Positions 52,664-64,000 of a DNA stretch of 64,000 nucleotides are shown here, piece by piece. Every line of letters begins with the position of its first letter. The first letter of the stretch is position 1. The translations under genes were made by a program, and so were the position numbers. This DNA is from Archangium lansingense (GTDB lineage: Bacteria > Myxococcota > Myxococcia > Myxococcales > Myxococcaceae), in the NCBI RefSeq assembly GCF_026626635.1, contig NZ_JAPNKA010000001.1, positions 9,718,501 through 9,782,500 of the forward strand, written 5' to 3'. A model generated the notes under the pieces. That model was not told the DNA's origin and made no database searches. It was given only the letters and a program-made list of their open reading frames with translations.

Positions 52664-52996
52664 ATGATGGACGAGACCCGCTACAACCAGCTCATCGCCG
52701 CGGCCTTCAAGCGCATCATGGCCGCCGCGGACGTGCTCGACCCGGATGACCTCGAGGCCGAGAGCACCGGTGACATGGTCACCCTCACGGCCCCCTCGCG
52801 CGAGAAGTGCATCGTCAATACCCAGCGGGCCGTGCGGCAGATCTGGGTCGCGGGCCGTGGGCAGGGCATCCACTTCTCCTATGACGCCGCCAGCGGCTCC
52901 TGGCTGGACGACAAGGGCAAGGGACTCGAGCTCTTCCGCTTCGTGGCGGACGTGGTGCGGGAGATCTCCGGCCAGGAGCTCGCGTACCCCGGGTAA
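52664..52996 (+). CDS. cyaY: Frataxin-like iron-binding protein (CyaY)
   Basis: 110 residues. An acidic first helix (MDETRYNQLIAAAFKRIM, DVLDPDDLEAES) is followed by a beta-sheet: GDMVTLTAP, KCIVNTQRAVRQIWVA, GIHFSYDAASGSWLDDKG and a last helix LFRFVADVVREISGQEL. This is the frataxin fold with the NTQ...(I/V)W motif. CyaY binds iron and modulates Fe-S cluster assembly by IscS. The start follows GGAGG 8 nt upstream. A degenerate REP and the convergent receiver/GGDEF gene lie downstream. Confidence 0.88.
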   Translation: MMDETRYNQLIAAAFKRIMAAADVLDPDDLEAESTGDMVTLTAPSREKCIVNTQRAVRQIWVAGRGQGIHFSYDAASGSWLDDKGKGLELFRFVADVVREISGQELAYPG

Positions 52997-53029
52997 CCCC
53001 GGTCCTTCTTCAACCTGGGATGCCCGGCC

Positions 53030-53066
53030 CCCTCTCCCAGAGGGAGAGGGGTTACGAGGGAGGGGT
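53030..53066 (+). repeat. REP-like palindrome, degenerate copy
   Basis: The palindrome CCCTCTCCC (53030-53038) / GGGAGAGGG (53042-53050) is intact, but the tail is changed to a GAGGGAGGGGT form. It lies between convergent genes, as most copies do. Confidence 0.65.
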
Positions 53067-53073
53067 TCCAGAG

Positions 53074-54012
53074 TTACTCGGTGACGGGCTCCGCGGGGGC
53101 CTGACGGCCGCCCTCGACGCGATCTCCACCCGCGGCCTGGGCCCGCCGCAGCGCGTCTCCCGCCTCCTTCATGAGGCTGCCGAAGCTCACCTGCGCCTGG
53201 CCCTTCTGCGCCGACGGCTCGAACACCGCCAGGCCCATGGAGGCCGTCAGCCCCGGCACCGACTCCACTTCCTTCACCCGCTGCCGCAGCCGCTCGGCCA
53301 CCACCATCGCGCCCTCGTGCGGCGTGTACGGCAGGAAGACGATGAAGCGACCCTCGGCGAACGGCACCGCGACGTCGATGTCCCGCAGCGCCTCGGAGAG
53401 CCGTCGGAGCACCTCCGCCAGCGCGGACGTGCGCTGCGCCGGCGCCAGCGTCGCAATGCGCTCCGCGTAACGGTCCGGCTCCAGCAACAGGTAGGAGATG
53501 GGGTAGCGGTAGCGACGGCTGCGCTTCACCTCCATGAAGAGCAGCCGCTTGAGGAACTCCAGGTCCGCCCCGGAGGAGCTCGGCTCACGGCGCGGCCCCT
53601 GATGCTGCATCAGCTGCATCTCGGTGCGCACCACCGACACCGTCTCCCGGGCCTGCGCGAGCTGCATCATCAGGCTCACGCAGGACACCACGGTGGCCCG
53701 CTTCAGCGGACCCACCAGGCACGCCTCCGCCCCTGCGGCGGACGCGCGCGCCTCCGGCTGCTCCTCTTCCGGCAGGTACAGCAGGAGGACCGGAATGCCC
53801 GGCGCCTCCTCCTTCACCTGCCGGCAGAGCGCCTCGCCGTCGAAGCTCTCCGTGACAGAAGCCAGTACCAATGCGGGCGCCAGCTCCCGCACCCGCTCCA
53901 GGGCCTCCCGGACGTCGGTCGCCATCGTCACCTCATGGCTGGCGCTCTCCAGGAACTTGCGCAGGGCCCCAGCCACTGCGGCGGCTGGCTCCGCGACGAG
54001 GATGAAGGCCAT
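53074..54012 (-). CDS. Degenerate receiver plus degenerate GGDEF domain protein
   Basis: 312 residues. The N-terminal receiver-like domain (1-120) begins FILVAEPAAAVAGALRKFLES, but the phospho-acceptor strand reads ALVLASVTESFDG (no Asp in the usual place). The Lys in GPLKRATVV is kept. The C-terminal part (about 150-285) is GGDEF-like: EFLKRLLFMEVKRSRRYRYPISYLLLEPD and, at the active-site turn, FAEGRFIVFLPYT, where GGDEF has become AEGRF. Neither phosphorylation nor c-di-GMP synthesis is expected; a binding or scaffold role is likely. It starts 1 nt after frr, so it belongs to the translation-factor operon. Confidence 0.83.
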   Translation of the reverse strand: MAFILVAEPAAAVAGALRKFLESASHEVTMATDVREALERVRELAPALVLASVTESFDGEALCRQVKEEAPGIPVLLLYLPEEEQPEARASAAGAEACLVGPLKRATVVSCVSLMMQLAQARETVSVVRTEMQLMQHQGPRREPSSSGADLEFLKRLLFMEVKRSRRYRYPISYLLLEPDRYAERIATLAPAQRTSALAEVLRRLSEALRDIDVAVPFAEGRFIVFLPYTPHEGAMVVAERLRQRVKEVESVPGLTASMGLAVFEPSAQKGQAQVSFGSLMKEAGDALRRAQAAGGDRVEGGRQAPAEPVTE

Positions 54013-54013
54013 C

Positions 54014-54568
54014 TCAGACCTCCATCACTTCCTTCTCCTTCTTGGAGATGATCTCGTCGACCTTCTTCACCCCGTCGTCCGTCTCCTTCTGCACCTTTTC
54101 CGTCAGGCGCTTGGAGTCGTCCTCGGTGATCTTCTTGTCCTTGAGCTGCGCCTTGAGCGCCTCGTTGGCGTCACGGCGGATGTTGCGGATGGCGACCTTG
54201 TGATCCTCGCCCTTGGTCTTCACCTGCTTGGCGATCTCCTTGCGCCGCTCCTCAGTGAGCGGCGGGAAGGGCAGGCGGATGACCTCGCCATCGTTCATCG
54301 GGTTGATGCCGAGGTTGGCCTCACGAATGGCCTTCTCGATCTCCTTCAGAACGGTCTTCTCCCACGGCTTGATGATGATGAGCCGAGGCTCGGGCGAGGT
54401 GATGTTGGCCACGCCGCTCAGCGGAGTGGGCGTGCCGTAATAATCCACCCGGATACCGTCCAACAGGTTGGGGCTGGCCCGGCCGGTGCGCACCTTCGTC
54501 AGCTCCCGGCGAAGATCCTCGAGCGTCTTGTCGATACGGCCCTTCAGTTCGGTCACGGCGTCTGCCAT
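54014..54568 (-). CDS. frr: Ribosome recycling factor
   Basis: 184 residues, the usual length. LRRELTKVRTGRASPNLLDGIRVDYYGTPTPL, VANITSPEPRLIIIKPWEKTVLKEIEKAI, ANLGINPMNDGEVIRLPFPPLTEERRKE and the C-terminal helix DDSKRLTEKVQKETDDGVKKVDEI are all hallmarks. With EF-G it splits the post-termination ribosome. The order rpsB-tsf-pyrH-frr is the standard bacterial one; the 36-nt gap from pyrH and 1-nt gap to the next gene indicate one transcript. Confidence 0.98.
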   Translation of the reverse strand: MADAVTELKGRIDKTLEDLRRELTKVRTGRASPNLLDGIRVDYYGTPTPLSGVANITSPEPRLIIIKPWEKTVLKEIEKAIREANLGINPMNDGEVIRLPFPPLTEERRKEIAKQVKTKGEDHKVAIRNIRRDANEALKAQLKDKKITEDDSKRLTEKVQKETDDGVKKVDEIISKKEKEVMEV

Positions 54569-54604
54569 GTGCAGGTCTCCTTATGAAGCGCGTCCGTACT
54601 TCTC

Positions 54605-55357
54605 TCAGGCCCAGGCCGTCTCGCCCACGCCCACCACGGTTCCAATCTCGCCCGCGTCGCCCAGGATGGCCTTGCCAATGTTACCGCGCTGGGTGAGGTC
54701 GAAGACGATGATCGGCAGCTTGTTGTCCATGCAGAGCGAGATGGCCGTGGAGTCCATCACGTTCAGGTTCTGCTTGAGAACGTCCATGTACGTCAGCGTC
54801 CGGTAGCGGCGTGCCGCCGGATCCTTCTTGGGATCCGCATTGTAGATGCCATCCACCTTGGTCGCCTTGAGGATGACCTCGGCGTTGATCTCCATGGCGC
54901 GCAGGGAGGCAGCGGTGTCCGTGGTGAAGTACGGGTTGCCGGTGCCCGCCGCGAAGATGACGATGCGGCCCTTCTCCAGGTGACGCACCGCGCGCCGACG
55001 GATGTAGGGCTCGGCGATCTGCTCCATCTTGATGGCCGAGAGCACCCGGGTGTGGCAGCCCTGCTTCTCCAGCGCGTCCTGCATGGCCATGGAGTTGATG
55101 CAGGTGGCGAGCATGCCCATGTAGTCGGCGCTCGCGCGGTCCATGCCCTCGGTGGAGCCCGCCACGCCGCGGAAGATGTTGCCTCCGCCGATGACCACGG
55201 CCAGCTCCACGCCCGCCTCCGCCACCTCTTTGAGCTCCGAGGCGATGCGCGACAGCGTGGGAGGATGGATTCCGTACTTCCCCTCTCCCATCAGGGCTTC
55301 ACCCGACAGCTTGAGGAGAATGCGCTTGTAACGACGGGCAGTGGCTGGAGCGGACAT
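54605..55357 (-). CDS. pyrH: UMP kinase
   Basis: 250 residues of the bacterial hexameric UMP kinase. ILLKLSGEALMG at the N-terminus, VVIGGGNIFRG, ADYMGMLATCINSMAMQDALE, IFAAGTGNPYFTTDTAASLRA, LKATKVDGIYNADPKKDP and MDNKLPIIVFDL are all present. It phosphorylates UMP to UDP in pyrimidine synthesis. It lies between tsf and frr as usual; the 164-nt gap from tsf contains a hairpin. Confidence 0.98.
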   Translation of the reverse strand: MSAPATARRYKRILLKLSGEALMGEGKYGIHPPTLSRIASELKEVAEAGVELAVVIGGGNIFRGVAGSTEGMDRASADYMGMLATCINSMAMQDALEKQGCHTRVLSAIKMEQIAEPYIRRRAVRHLEKGRIVIFAAGTGNPYFTTDTAASLRAMEINAEVILKATKVDGIYNADPKKDPAARRYRTLTYMDVLKQNLNVMDSTAISLCMDNKLPIIVFDLTQRGNIGKAILGDAGEIGTVVGVGETAWA

Positions 55358-55458
55358 TGCTCCCGCTTCTATCCCTCGCCCTGGCGGCGATCAACGCCGG
55401 AGTGCCCTCCGCCGTCCGCCACCGGCCCCTCCCCCGGCACCCGGCCCCTCGAACGGCA

Positions 55459-55499
55459 AGGGCCGCGACGCCCCGGGGAATACCGGAACGCGCGGCCCT
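55459..55499 (-). terminator. Hairpin between tsf and pyrH
   Basis: AGGGCCGCG (55459-55467) pairs with CGCGGCCCT (55491-55499), with an inner CCCCGGGG in the loop. No U-run follows, so it may act as an attenuator or processing site rather than a full terminator. Confidence 0.4.
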
Positions 55500-55521
55500 C
55501 GGGACGGCGGGCGGCGGACGA

Positions 55522-56175
55522 CTAGGCCTGGCCCAGCGTCTTGGCCACCTCGGCGGCCAGGTCATCCTTCTTCTTCTCGATGCCCTCACCCACCTCGTAG
55601 CGCACGAAGCGGCGGATGGAGACCTTCTCGCCGATCTTCGCCGCACGCTCGGTGACCATCTCGCCGACCTTCTTCTTGTCGTCCTTCACCCAGAGCTGGT
55701 CCACGAGGCACACCTGCTCGAAGTACTTCTCCACCTTGCCCACGAGGATCTTGTCCCACATGGCCTCGGGCTTGCCCTGCTGCTTGAGCAGCGCGCGCTG
55801 GATCTCCTTCTCCTTCTCCAGCAGGTCGGCGGGGACCTCCTCACGGCGCACGTACTTGGGGCTGGCCGCGGCGACCTGCATGGCCACGTCCTTCACCAGA
55901 TCCTGGAAGTCCGTGTTGCGGGCCACGAAGTCCGTCTCGCAGTTGACCTCCACGATGACGCCGATACGGCCACCGTGAACGTAGGTGCCGATGACACCCT
56001 CGGCCGCCACGCGGCCTTCCTTGCTGCCGGCCTTGGCGATGCCCTTCTTGCGCAGCCACTCCTCGGCCTTGACGAAGTCGCCACCCGTCTCGTTGAGGGC
56101 CTTCTTGCAATCCATCATGCCCGCGCCGGTCTTCTCGCGGAGCTCCTTCACCATCGTGGCGCTGACCTCGGCCAT
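55522..56175 (-). CDS. tsf: Elongation factor Ts
   Basis: 217 residues, a short form compared with E. coli (283) but within the family range. UBA-like start (VKELREKTGAGMMDCKKALNE), then core motifs GRIGVIVEVNCETDFVARN and LVKDVAMQVAAASPKYV, and a C-terminal helix-rich end (VSIRRFVRYEVGEGIEKKKDD). It exchanges GDP for GTP on EF-Tu. It lies 143 nt after rpsB in the same operon. Confidence 0.97.
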   Translation of the reverse strand: MAEVSATMVKELREKTGAGMMDCKKALNETGGDFVKAEEWLRKKGIAKAGSKEGRVAAEGVIGTYVHGGRIGVIVEVNCETDFVARNTDFQDLVKDVAMQVAAASPKYVRREEVPADLLEKEKEIQRALLKQQGKPEAMWDKILVGKVEKYFEQVCLVDQLWVKDDKKKVGEMVTERAAKIGEKVSIRRFVRYEVGEGIEKKKDDLAAEVAKTLGQA

Positions 56176-56318
56176 GTTCGTCTCCAGGGACCCTCCCCGA
56201 GCCTCGGGAAGGGATTAAGGTTTGAAGGTACTGCGGCGGTTGAAAAGGAAAAGCCGGGCGGCGAACCAGGCGCCGTCCGGCTGGACTTCTCGCGCCTCAG
56301 GGACGAGGCGCGGCGGCG

Positions 56319-57296
<978 letters not shown>

Positions 57297-57394
57297 CTCG
57301 GTTCTTCCTCCACGTTGTGTGGGTACTCCGGCCGTTCGCTCCCTGACAGGAGCACCGAGGGCCGGCACGAACGTGTGTGTAGTGGGTTGACTGA

Positions 57395-57431
57395 AACAAC
57401 GAGCCCGCCACCAGCCAGGCTGGCGACGGGC
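57395..57431 (-). terminator. Strong hairpin between secA and rpsB (terminator or rpsB leader attenuator)
   Basis: On the minus strand a 14-bp stem (57418-57431 with 57403-57416) has a 1-nt nominal centre, so a few closing pairs must open. Two positions pair only as G-U, which makes the stem complete in minus-strand RNA but mismatched on the other strand. TCGTTGTTTC follows. It lies 115 nt after the secA stop and about 105 nt before the rpsB ATG. A possible weak promoter (-35 TTGCAC at 57466-57461) just upstream would place it inside the rpsB leader. Confidence 0.6.
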
Positions 57432-57545
57432 GCGCTTCTCTAACAAAACCCATGCCGACGGTGCAAGCTTCACAACGCCGGGTGGGGAATTGTGGACGGA
57501 CGCCGGGCACCCAGAGAGGCTGGGGCCCGGTCCATCGGGCGAGGC

Positions 57546-60389
<2,844 letters not shown>

Positions 60390-60481
60390 GCGATTCTGAC
60401 TCTCTCGCCGAAGAATCCGCGAAGGGACGCGGCGAGTGAAAGGAAATCCCTGGATTGTAGGTGGGATGCAGGAAGGAAACC

Positions 60482-61726
60482 ATGCGTTTCTCCCGCGTCA
60501 TTCCACCTGATTGGCCGCCGCGCGAGCGGCAGGACAGAGTAAAGCGGAACCGAGGCCACGCAATGCCCTCCCGTCGAAAAGAGACCAGTCGTCCCGCCAG
60601 GCGCCCTGCTCCCCGCCCTCAGAAGGGCCCGTCCCCTGCTCGGGGGGCGAAGCCAGCGCCCATGCCGCTCCCCGCGATTCCACCCCGGGTGAAGATACCG
60701 CCTATACCGGCGGCTACCCTCCCCTCACAACCCGGGCGGTGGCTCTGGACCTGCCGCGCCGGTTTCGAGCCCCACCTGTTCGAAGAGCTGGAGTGGGCGG
60801 GAGCCTCCCCCCGGATGCTCGGTGAGGTGCTCGTGGAGAGCGAGAAGCGCCCGCCCGAGCCCCCCGTCTTCGCCCGCACGGGCATCCGTGTGCAGGCTTC
60901 GTTGCCTGCCGAGCAATCACCCGAGCAGCTCGCCGAGTCGATCGCCGCCCGGGTGGCCGAGACGGTGCCTGCTGGCTTGCTCGTGCTCCAGGCCTTCACC
61001 CCGGACAGCCCGGCCGGCAACCGGATGGCCGACGAGGCGGATGCCCTGCTGGAAGCGGTACGGGCACGTCTGCCTGCGGACCGGCTGCTGGAGGAGACCT
61101 GGCGCGCCCGCGAGGCCGGGGCGACGCTCGTCGAGCTGTGTGTGGCTCCTGGCGTGGTGCTGGTGGGCTCGGTGCCCGCGCGTGAGGCGCTCTCGCTCTC
61201 GCCGGGTGGCCGCCAGCGGATGCGGCGCTCGGGCGACTCCCCTTCTCGCGCGGCGATGAAGCTGGAGGAGGCTCTGGTCAACCTGCCCTTCGAGCCGGGC
61301 CGGGGTGAGGTGTGTGTGGACCTCGGCGCGGCCCCGGGCGGATGGACACAGCGGCTGGTGGCGCGCGGAGCACGGGTGATTGCCGTGGACCCGGCGAAGC
61401 TGATGCCGGAGCTCGCCCGACAGCCTCGCGTGGAGCACATCCAGGAGAGCGCCTTCGCCTACTCCCCCGAGGAGCCAGCCGACTGGCTCTTCTGCGACAT
61501 GGCCTGGCGGCCGCTCGAGGTGGCGCAGCTCCTGGCCAAGTGGGGCCGGCGCGGCTGGGCCTCCCATCTGGTGGCCAACATCAAGCTGCCCATGAAGGAC
61601 AAGAACCCCATCCTCGTGCGGGTGCGTCACATCCTCACCCAGGAGGGCGGCTGGCAGGGGCTGACGATGCGCCAGCTCTACCACGACCGGGACGAGGTGA
61701 CAGTCACCGCGCACAAGGCCATCTAG
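60482..61726 (+). CDS. rlmM: 23S rRNA 2'-O-methyltransferase RlmM-like
   Basis: 414 residues from the ATG at 60482 (preceded by AGGAAGG); the ATG at 60563 would give 387 residues. A Pro/Arg/Lys-rich leader of 60-80 residues is not part of the family. The THUMP-like middle (WLWTCRAGFEPHLFEELEW) precedes the Rossmann methyltransferase: SAM loop CVDLGAAPGGWTQRLVARGA, ADWLFCDMAWRPLEVAQLL (Asp) and ANIKLPMKDKNP (Lys), leaving the K-D-K-E-type 2'-O-methylation residues in place. E. coli RlmM modifies C2498 of 23S rRNA. Confidence 0.88.
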   Translation: MRFSRVIPPDWPPRERQDRVKRNRGHAMPSRRKETSRPARRPAPRPQKGPSPARGAKPAPMPLPAIPPRVKIPPIPAATLPSQPGRWLWTCRAGFEPHLFEELEWAGASPRMLGEVLVESEKRPPEPPVFARTGIRVQASLPAEQSPEQLAESIAARVAETVPAGLLVLQAFTPDSPAGNRMADEADALLEAVRARLPADRLLEETWRAREAGATLVELCVAPGVVLVGSVPAREALSLSPGGRQRMRRSGDSPSRAAMKLEEALVNLPFEPGRGEVCVDLGAAPGGWTQRLVARGARVIAVDPAKLMPELARQPRVEHIQESAFAYSPEEPADWLFCDMAWRPLEVAQLLAKWGRRGWASHLVANIKLPMKDKNPILVRVRHILTQEGGWQGLTMRQLYHDRDEVTVTAHKAI

Positions 61727-61753
61727 ACCCTCCCCCTGGGAGGGGGTCGGCGT
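61727..61753 (+). repeat. REP-like palindrome, degenerate short copy
   Basis: ACCCTCCCCCTGGGAGGGGGTCGGCGT: shortened arms and a lost tail compared with the full copies. It lies between rlmM and the next plus-strand gene. Confidence 0.5.
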
Positions 61754-61765
61754 TAAAGAGCGGCC

Positions 61766-62455
61766 ATGCCCTACGCCATCGACGAAGCCATGGCCACCGC
61801 GCTGGTGACCCTCTACTCACGGCTCGTGCAGCGCTCGCCCGAGCCCGTGAAGGTCGCGCTCCAGCGCCTGCTCGACGAGGAGCACGCCCGCCGTGGCGTG
61901 CCGGACGCGACGGGGGCGCTCAATCCGCTCGCCCTCACGCAGGGGACGCTCCTCAAGGAGGAGTTCGACCTCTCCACGCACGCCCACCACTCAGGCTGGA
62001 CGGTGGGCGCCCTCATCGCCGACGTGAAGGGGATGATTCACGTCAACGCGCGCCACGGCTTCCCCGCGGGCGACGCGATGCTGCGGGCCGTGGTGGAGTC
62101 CCTGCGCGCCCAGTTCCCCGGGGCCAAGGTGGTGCGGCTGCAAGGGGACAACTTCGCCGTGCTGCTGGTGCCCACCTCGGGCCTCGCGGTGACGGAGGGA
62201 CTGCGCGAGCCCACCCGGTCCCGGCTCGCCGCGGACGCTCGCGCCGCGCTTCCCGCGGGTGCCGAGGCTCCGGACTTCACGCTCGCGTTGCTAGAGCTCA
62301 CCATCGAGCAACCCACCCACTGGCAGGTGCTGGGGCCGCTCGTGTGGGGGGAGCTCGAGCGCGCCTATACCCTGGAGCGCATGGGGAACGCCGGAGGACT
62401 CCAGCACCGGCGGCTGCAGCTCGGTGGTTTCGTGCCCGGCCGCTCCGAGCCCTAG
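61766..62455 (+). CDS. Degenerate GGDEF-domain protein
   Basis: 229 residues. The N-terminal ~75 residues are helical and not recognised (AIDEAMATALVTLYSRLVQRSPEPVK). Residues about 75-195 follow the GGDEF fold: GWTVGALIADVKGMIHVNARHGF, AGDAMLRAVVESLRAQFPGAKVV, and the active-site turn RLQGDNFAVLLVP, where GGDEF is replaced by QGDNF. One Asp remains, but the GTP-binding Gly and the Glu are altered, so cyclase activity is doubtful. No sensor or membrane segment. It lies 39 nt after rlmM and converges with the M23 peptidase. Confidence 0.75.
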   Translation: MPYAIDEAMATALVTLYSRLVQRSPEPVKVALQRLLDEEHARRGVPDATGALNPLALTQGTLLKEEFDLSTHAHHSGWTVGALIADVKGMIHVNARHGFPAGDAMLRAVVESLRAQFPGAKVVRLQGDNFAVLLVPTSGLAVTEGLREPTRSRLAADARAALPAGAEAPDFTLALLELTIEQPTHWQVLGPLVWGELERAYTLERMGNAGGLQHRRLQLGGFVPGRSEP

Positions 62456-62482
62456 AAACGCGAAAGGGGCGAGGGTCCGATG

Positions 62483-62516
62483 ACCCTCACCCCGTCCCTC
62501 TCCCGAGGGGAGAGGG
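62483..62516 (-). repeat. REP-like palindromic repeat, copy 7
   Basis: ACCCTCACCCCGTCCCTCTCCCGAGGGGAGAGGG: the reverse-oriented form, palindrome arms at 62496-62504 and 62508-62516. It lies between the convergent GGDEF-like and M23 genes. Confidence 0.85.
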
Positions 62517-62545
62517 GTGTTTCTCCCTCGTGCTGCGCCTCGAGG

Positions 62546-63463
62546 TTACTCCTCGAGGATGAACTTGCGCGGGTTCTGCGGGATGCCGTTGACGCGCACT
62601 TCGTAGTGCAGGTGCGGACCCGTGGAGCGGCCGGTGTTGCCCACCGCCGCAATCAGCGCGCCACGCTTCACCCGGTCTCCCGCCTTCACCAGGATCTTCG
62701 CCAGGTGGCCGTAGCGCGTCTTGATGCCGTAGCCGTGGTCGACGACGATCACATTGCCGTAACCGCCCTCGAGCCCCGCGAACACCACCGTGCCGTCCGA
62801 CGGCGCGAAGACGTCCTTGCCGTGCGGCGCCGCGATGTCCATACCCGCGTGCATCACCCGGTCCGCCGTGTAGGGATCCATGCGCGAGCCGAAGTCACTC
62901 GTCACCCAGCCGCGCGTCGGCCACAGCGACGGCGTGGAGGCCAGCAACGACTTCTGGTCCTGGAAGTACGCCTGCAGCTCGTGGAGGCTCTGCTCCTGCC
63001 GGGTGGCCTCGGCGCTCAGCCGGTCCAGCTTCCCCGTCAGCGCCTTGGGCGACTCCATGCTCGCCAGCTCCGTGAACTGCGTCTCCGCGGTGGGCACCCC
63101 CACCCCCGGCTCCGGCTCCACCGGACCCATGGCCAGGTTGCGCTGCGGATCCGACAACAACGTGATGGCTCGCAGCTTCTGGTCGAACCGCTCCACCCGG
63201 TCCAGCGTGGACCCGATGTGCTCAATCCGCTCGCGCACCGACTTCAACTGGCTGCGCAGCGTCAGGTTCTCCTCACGGAGAATCCGGTTCTCCGCCGCGT
63301 CCCGAGCCACCTGGAAGTAGTGAAGGGTGGCCCCCAGGGCCAGCCCCGCCAGCAGCAGAAGTCCGCCTCCCACCTGGAGGAACAGCGACTTCTGCACGCG
63401 GTAGCGCTTGACCGGAGATTCGTGGTCCGGGACCACGATCAGGGTGTAGGACTTTTTCGCCAA
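62546..63463 (-). CDS. M23-family (LytM-type) peptidoglycan endopeptidase
   Basis: 305 residues. A short cytoplasmic start (AKKSYTLIVVPDHESPVKRYRV), a transmembrane helix (about 30-48; LQVGGGLLLLAGLALGATL), a coiled coil (about 55-105; RILREENLTLRSQLKSVRERI) and a C-terminal M23 domain: VTSDFGSRMDPYT, MHAGMDIAAPHGKDVFAP (HxxxD), YGHLAK and TGPHLHYEVRVNG. The two metal His, the Asp and the HxH are all present, so it should be a zinc endopeptidase cutting cross-links in the periplasm. It may act in cell division or shape. Confidence 0.94.
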   Translation of the reverse strand: MAKKSYTLIVVPDHESPVKRYRVQKSLFLQVGGGLLLLAGLALGATLHYFQVARDAAENRILREENLTLRSQLKSVRERIEHIGSTLDRVERFDQKLRAITLLSDPQRNLAMGPVEPEPGVGVPTAETQFTELASMESPKALTGKLDRLSAEATRQEQSLHELQAYFQDQKSLLASTPSLWPTRGWVTSDFGSRMDPYTADRVMHAGMDIAAPHGKDVFAPSDGTVVFAGLEGGYGNVIVVDHGYGIKTRYGHLAKILVKAGDRVKRGALIAAVGNTGRSTGPHLHYEVRVNGIPQNPRKFILEE

Positions 63464-63721
63464 TGCCAGCTCCCTTGTGCGCCTCAGCGCTTCGGCGTGC
63501 GTACCCGGGGCCGGAATCTAGGTCATGCCCGAGTGCGCTTCATCTCCCCCACGCCCCATCGCCCCACCATCCGTCATCCACCGTGCCTCTCAAGGCACAG
63601 GAATTGTTTGGGCAGCTACCACCCGACTTCTCAGGGTGTCAAGTGTGGACACACGACACCCAACGTCCCACGTCCATCCTGGTGGAACAATTCCAGGCGC
63701 CCACTCGGAGCGCCCTGATTA

Positions 63722-64000
63722 TCAGGCAGAGACCTGAACGACGATGACGGTGATGTTGTCGTCACCGCCCCGCTCGTTCGCCAGGTCAATAAGCCGCTTG
63801 GGAACATCGCCGAGGTTGGCCGAGGCCTGCACCGCTTCATGCAGTTCCCGGTCCTCCACCATGTTGGCGAGGCCGTCCGAGCACAGCAGGAAGACGTCTC
63901 CTGGCTCGGCCACCACCCCCATCACGTCCACCTGGACTTCTTCTTCGAAGCCCACCGAGCGCGTGATGATGTTCTTGTAGCGGGAGTGCTTGGCCTCCTC
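63722..64000 (-). CDS. PP2C-type serine/threonine phosphatase (partial, C-terminal end)
   Basis: The last 92 residues; the frame stays open to the right edge of the window. VDVMGVVAEPGDVFLLCSDGLANMVED contains the SDG metal-ligand motif, and LANERGGDDNITVIVVQVSA the final DN ligands of bacterial PP2C (Stp/PrpC). The EAKHSRYKNIITRSVG stretch just upstream also fits. These Mn2+ phosphatases reverse Ser/Thr kinase signalling, which is abundant in myxobacteria. 258 nt of gene-free DNA separate it from the M23 gene; nothing further is evident there. Confidence 0.93.
   Translation of the reverse strand, partial: EEAKHSRYKNIITRSVGFEEEVQVDVMGVVAEPGDVFLLCSDGLANMVEDRELHEAVQASANLGDVPKRLIDLANERGGDDNITVIVVQVSA

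Overview
The window is a GC-rich (roughly two-thirds G+C by eye), gene-dense chromosomal segment. It most likely comes from a myxobacterium of the Cystobacterineae type (Archangium/Cystobacter/Myxococcus relatives). The reasons are a very long, Lys/Glu-rich primary sigma factor downstream of dnaG, a MYXO-CTERM sorting tail on a secreted beta-propeller protein, an AHH nuclease / Imm11 immunity pair of the kind common in these genomes, many lipoproteins and TPR proteins, and the rpsB-tsf-pyrH-frr order. Species assignment is inference. I see no prophage, CRISPR array, rRNA operon or PKS/NRPS cluster.

Layout. 0-3 kb: end of dnaG, rpoD and an alkyltransferase-like protein. 3.2-3.6 kb: tRNA-Ile(CAU) abutted by a decayed tyrosine integrase. 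3.6-5.2 kb: small membrane, cupin and cold-shock genes. 5.4-8.2 kb: a CpxPRA-like envelope-stress operon (Spy/CpxP-like protein, small His-rich secreted protein, OmpR-type regulator, histidine kinase). 8.2-13.5 kb, minus strand: lipase maturation factor, cupredoxin-like lipoprotein, ABC-2 exporter and heme O synthase, plausibly a respiratory-oxidase or copper-related group. 13.7-16.1 kb: a membrane TPR protein, then tRNA-Ala(CGC). 16.4-21.7 kb: a DUF2760-Hsp70-Hsp70/DUF3731 operon. 21.8-33.8 kb: PDZ-CPBP protease, degenerate PilB/GspE ATPase, zinc-ribbon protein, 5'-nucleotidase lipoprotein, phytase-like propeller, MFS transporter, a propeller/di-heme cytochrome lipoprotein, and two small hypotheticals.

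33.8-38.7 kb is the accessory part, with less extreme GC content. It holds a secreted AHH nuclease with its Imm11-type partner, a release-factor-like gene spread over several frames (the first break is a near copy of the RF2 programmed frameshift site but with UAG), a HipA-like kinase coupled to a DUF3037-like protein, and debris of an IS5-type transposase, a GNAT acetyltransferase and a small inverted-repeat element.

39.3-47.1 kb is a surface-polysaccharide cluster with two GT4 genes (one a double-domain fusion), a GT2, and two GT-C-like membrane transferases, mostly with start/stop overlaps. 47.2-51.1 kb is a 1277-residue flavin/Fe-S oxidoreductase that looks like NfnB and NfnA (GltD-like and PyrK-like) in one chain. 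51.2-53 kb: lipoprotein, SixA-type phosphatase and a frataxin-like protein. 53-57.3 kb: rpsB-tsf-pyrH-frr plus a degenerate receiver/GGDEF protein joined to frr. 57.5-64 kb: secA, rlmM, a degenerate GGDEF protein, an M23 peptidase and the end of a PP2C phosphatase.

A 34-35 bp REP-like palindrome (CCCTCTCCC, 2-7 nt, GGGAGAGGG, then GGGGTGAGGGT) occurs at least seven times, with two degenerate copies. It is always between genes, often between convergent ones, and twice as tandem pairs.
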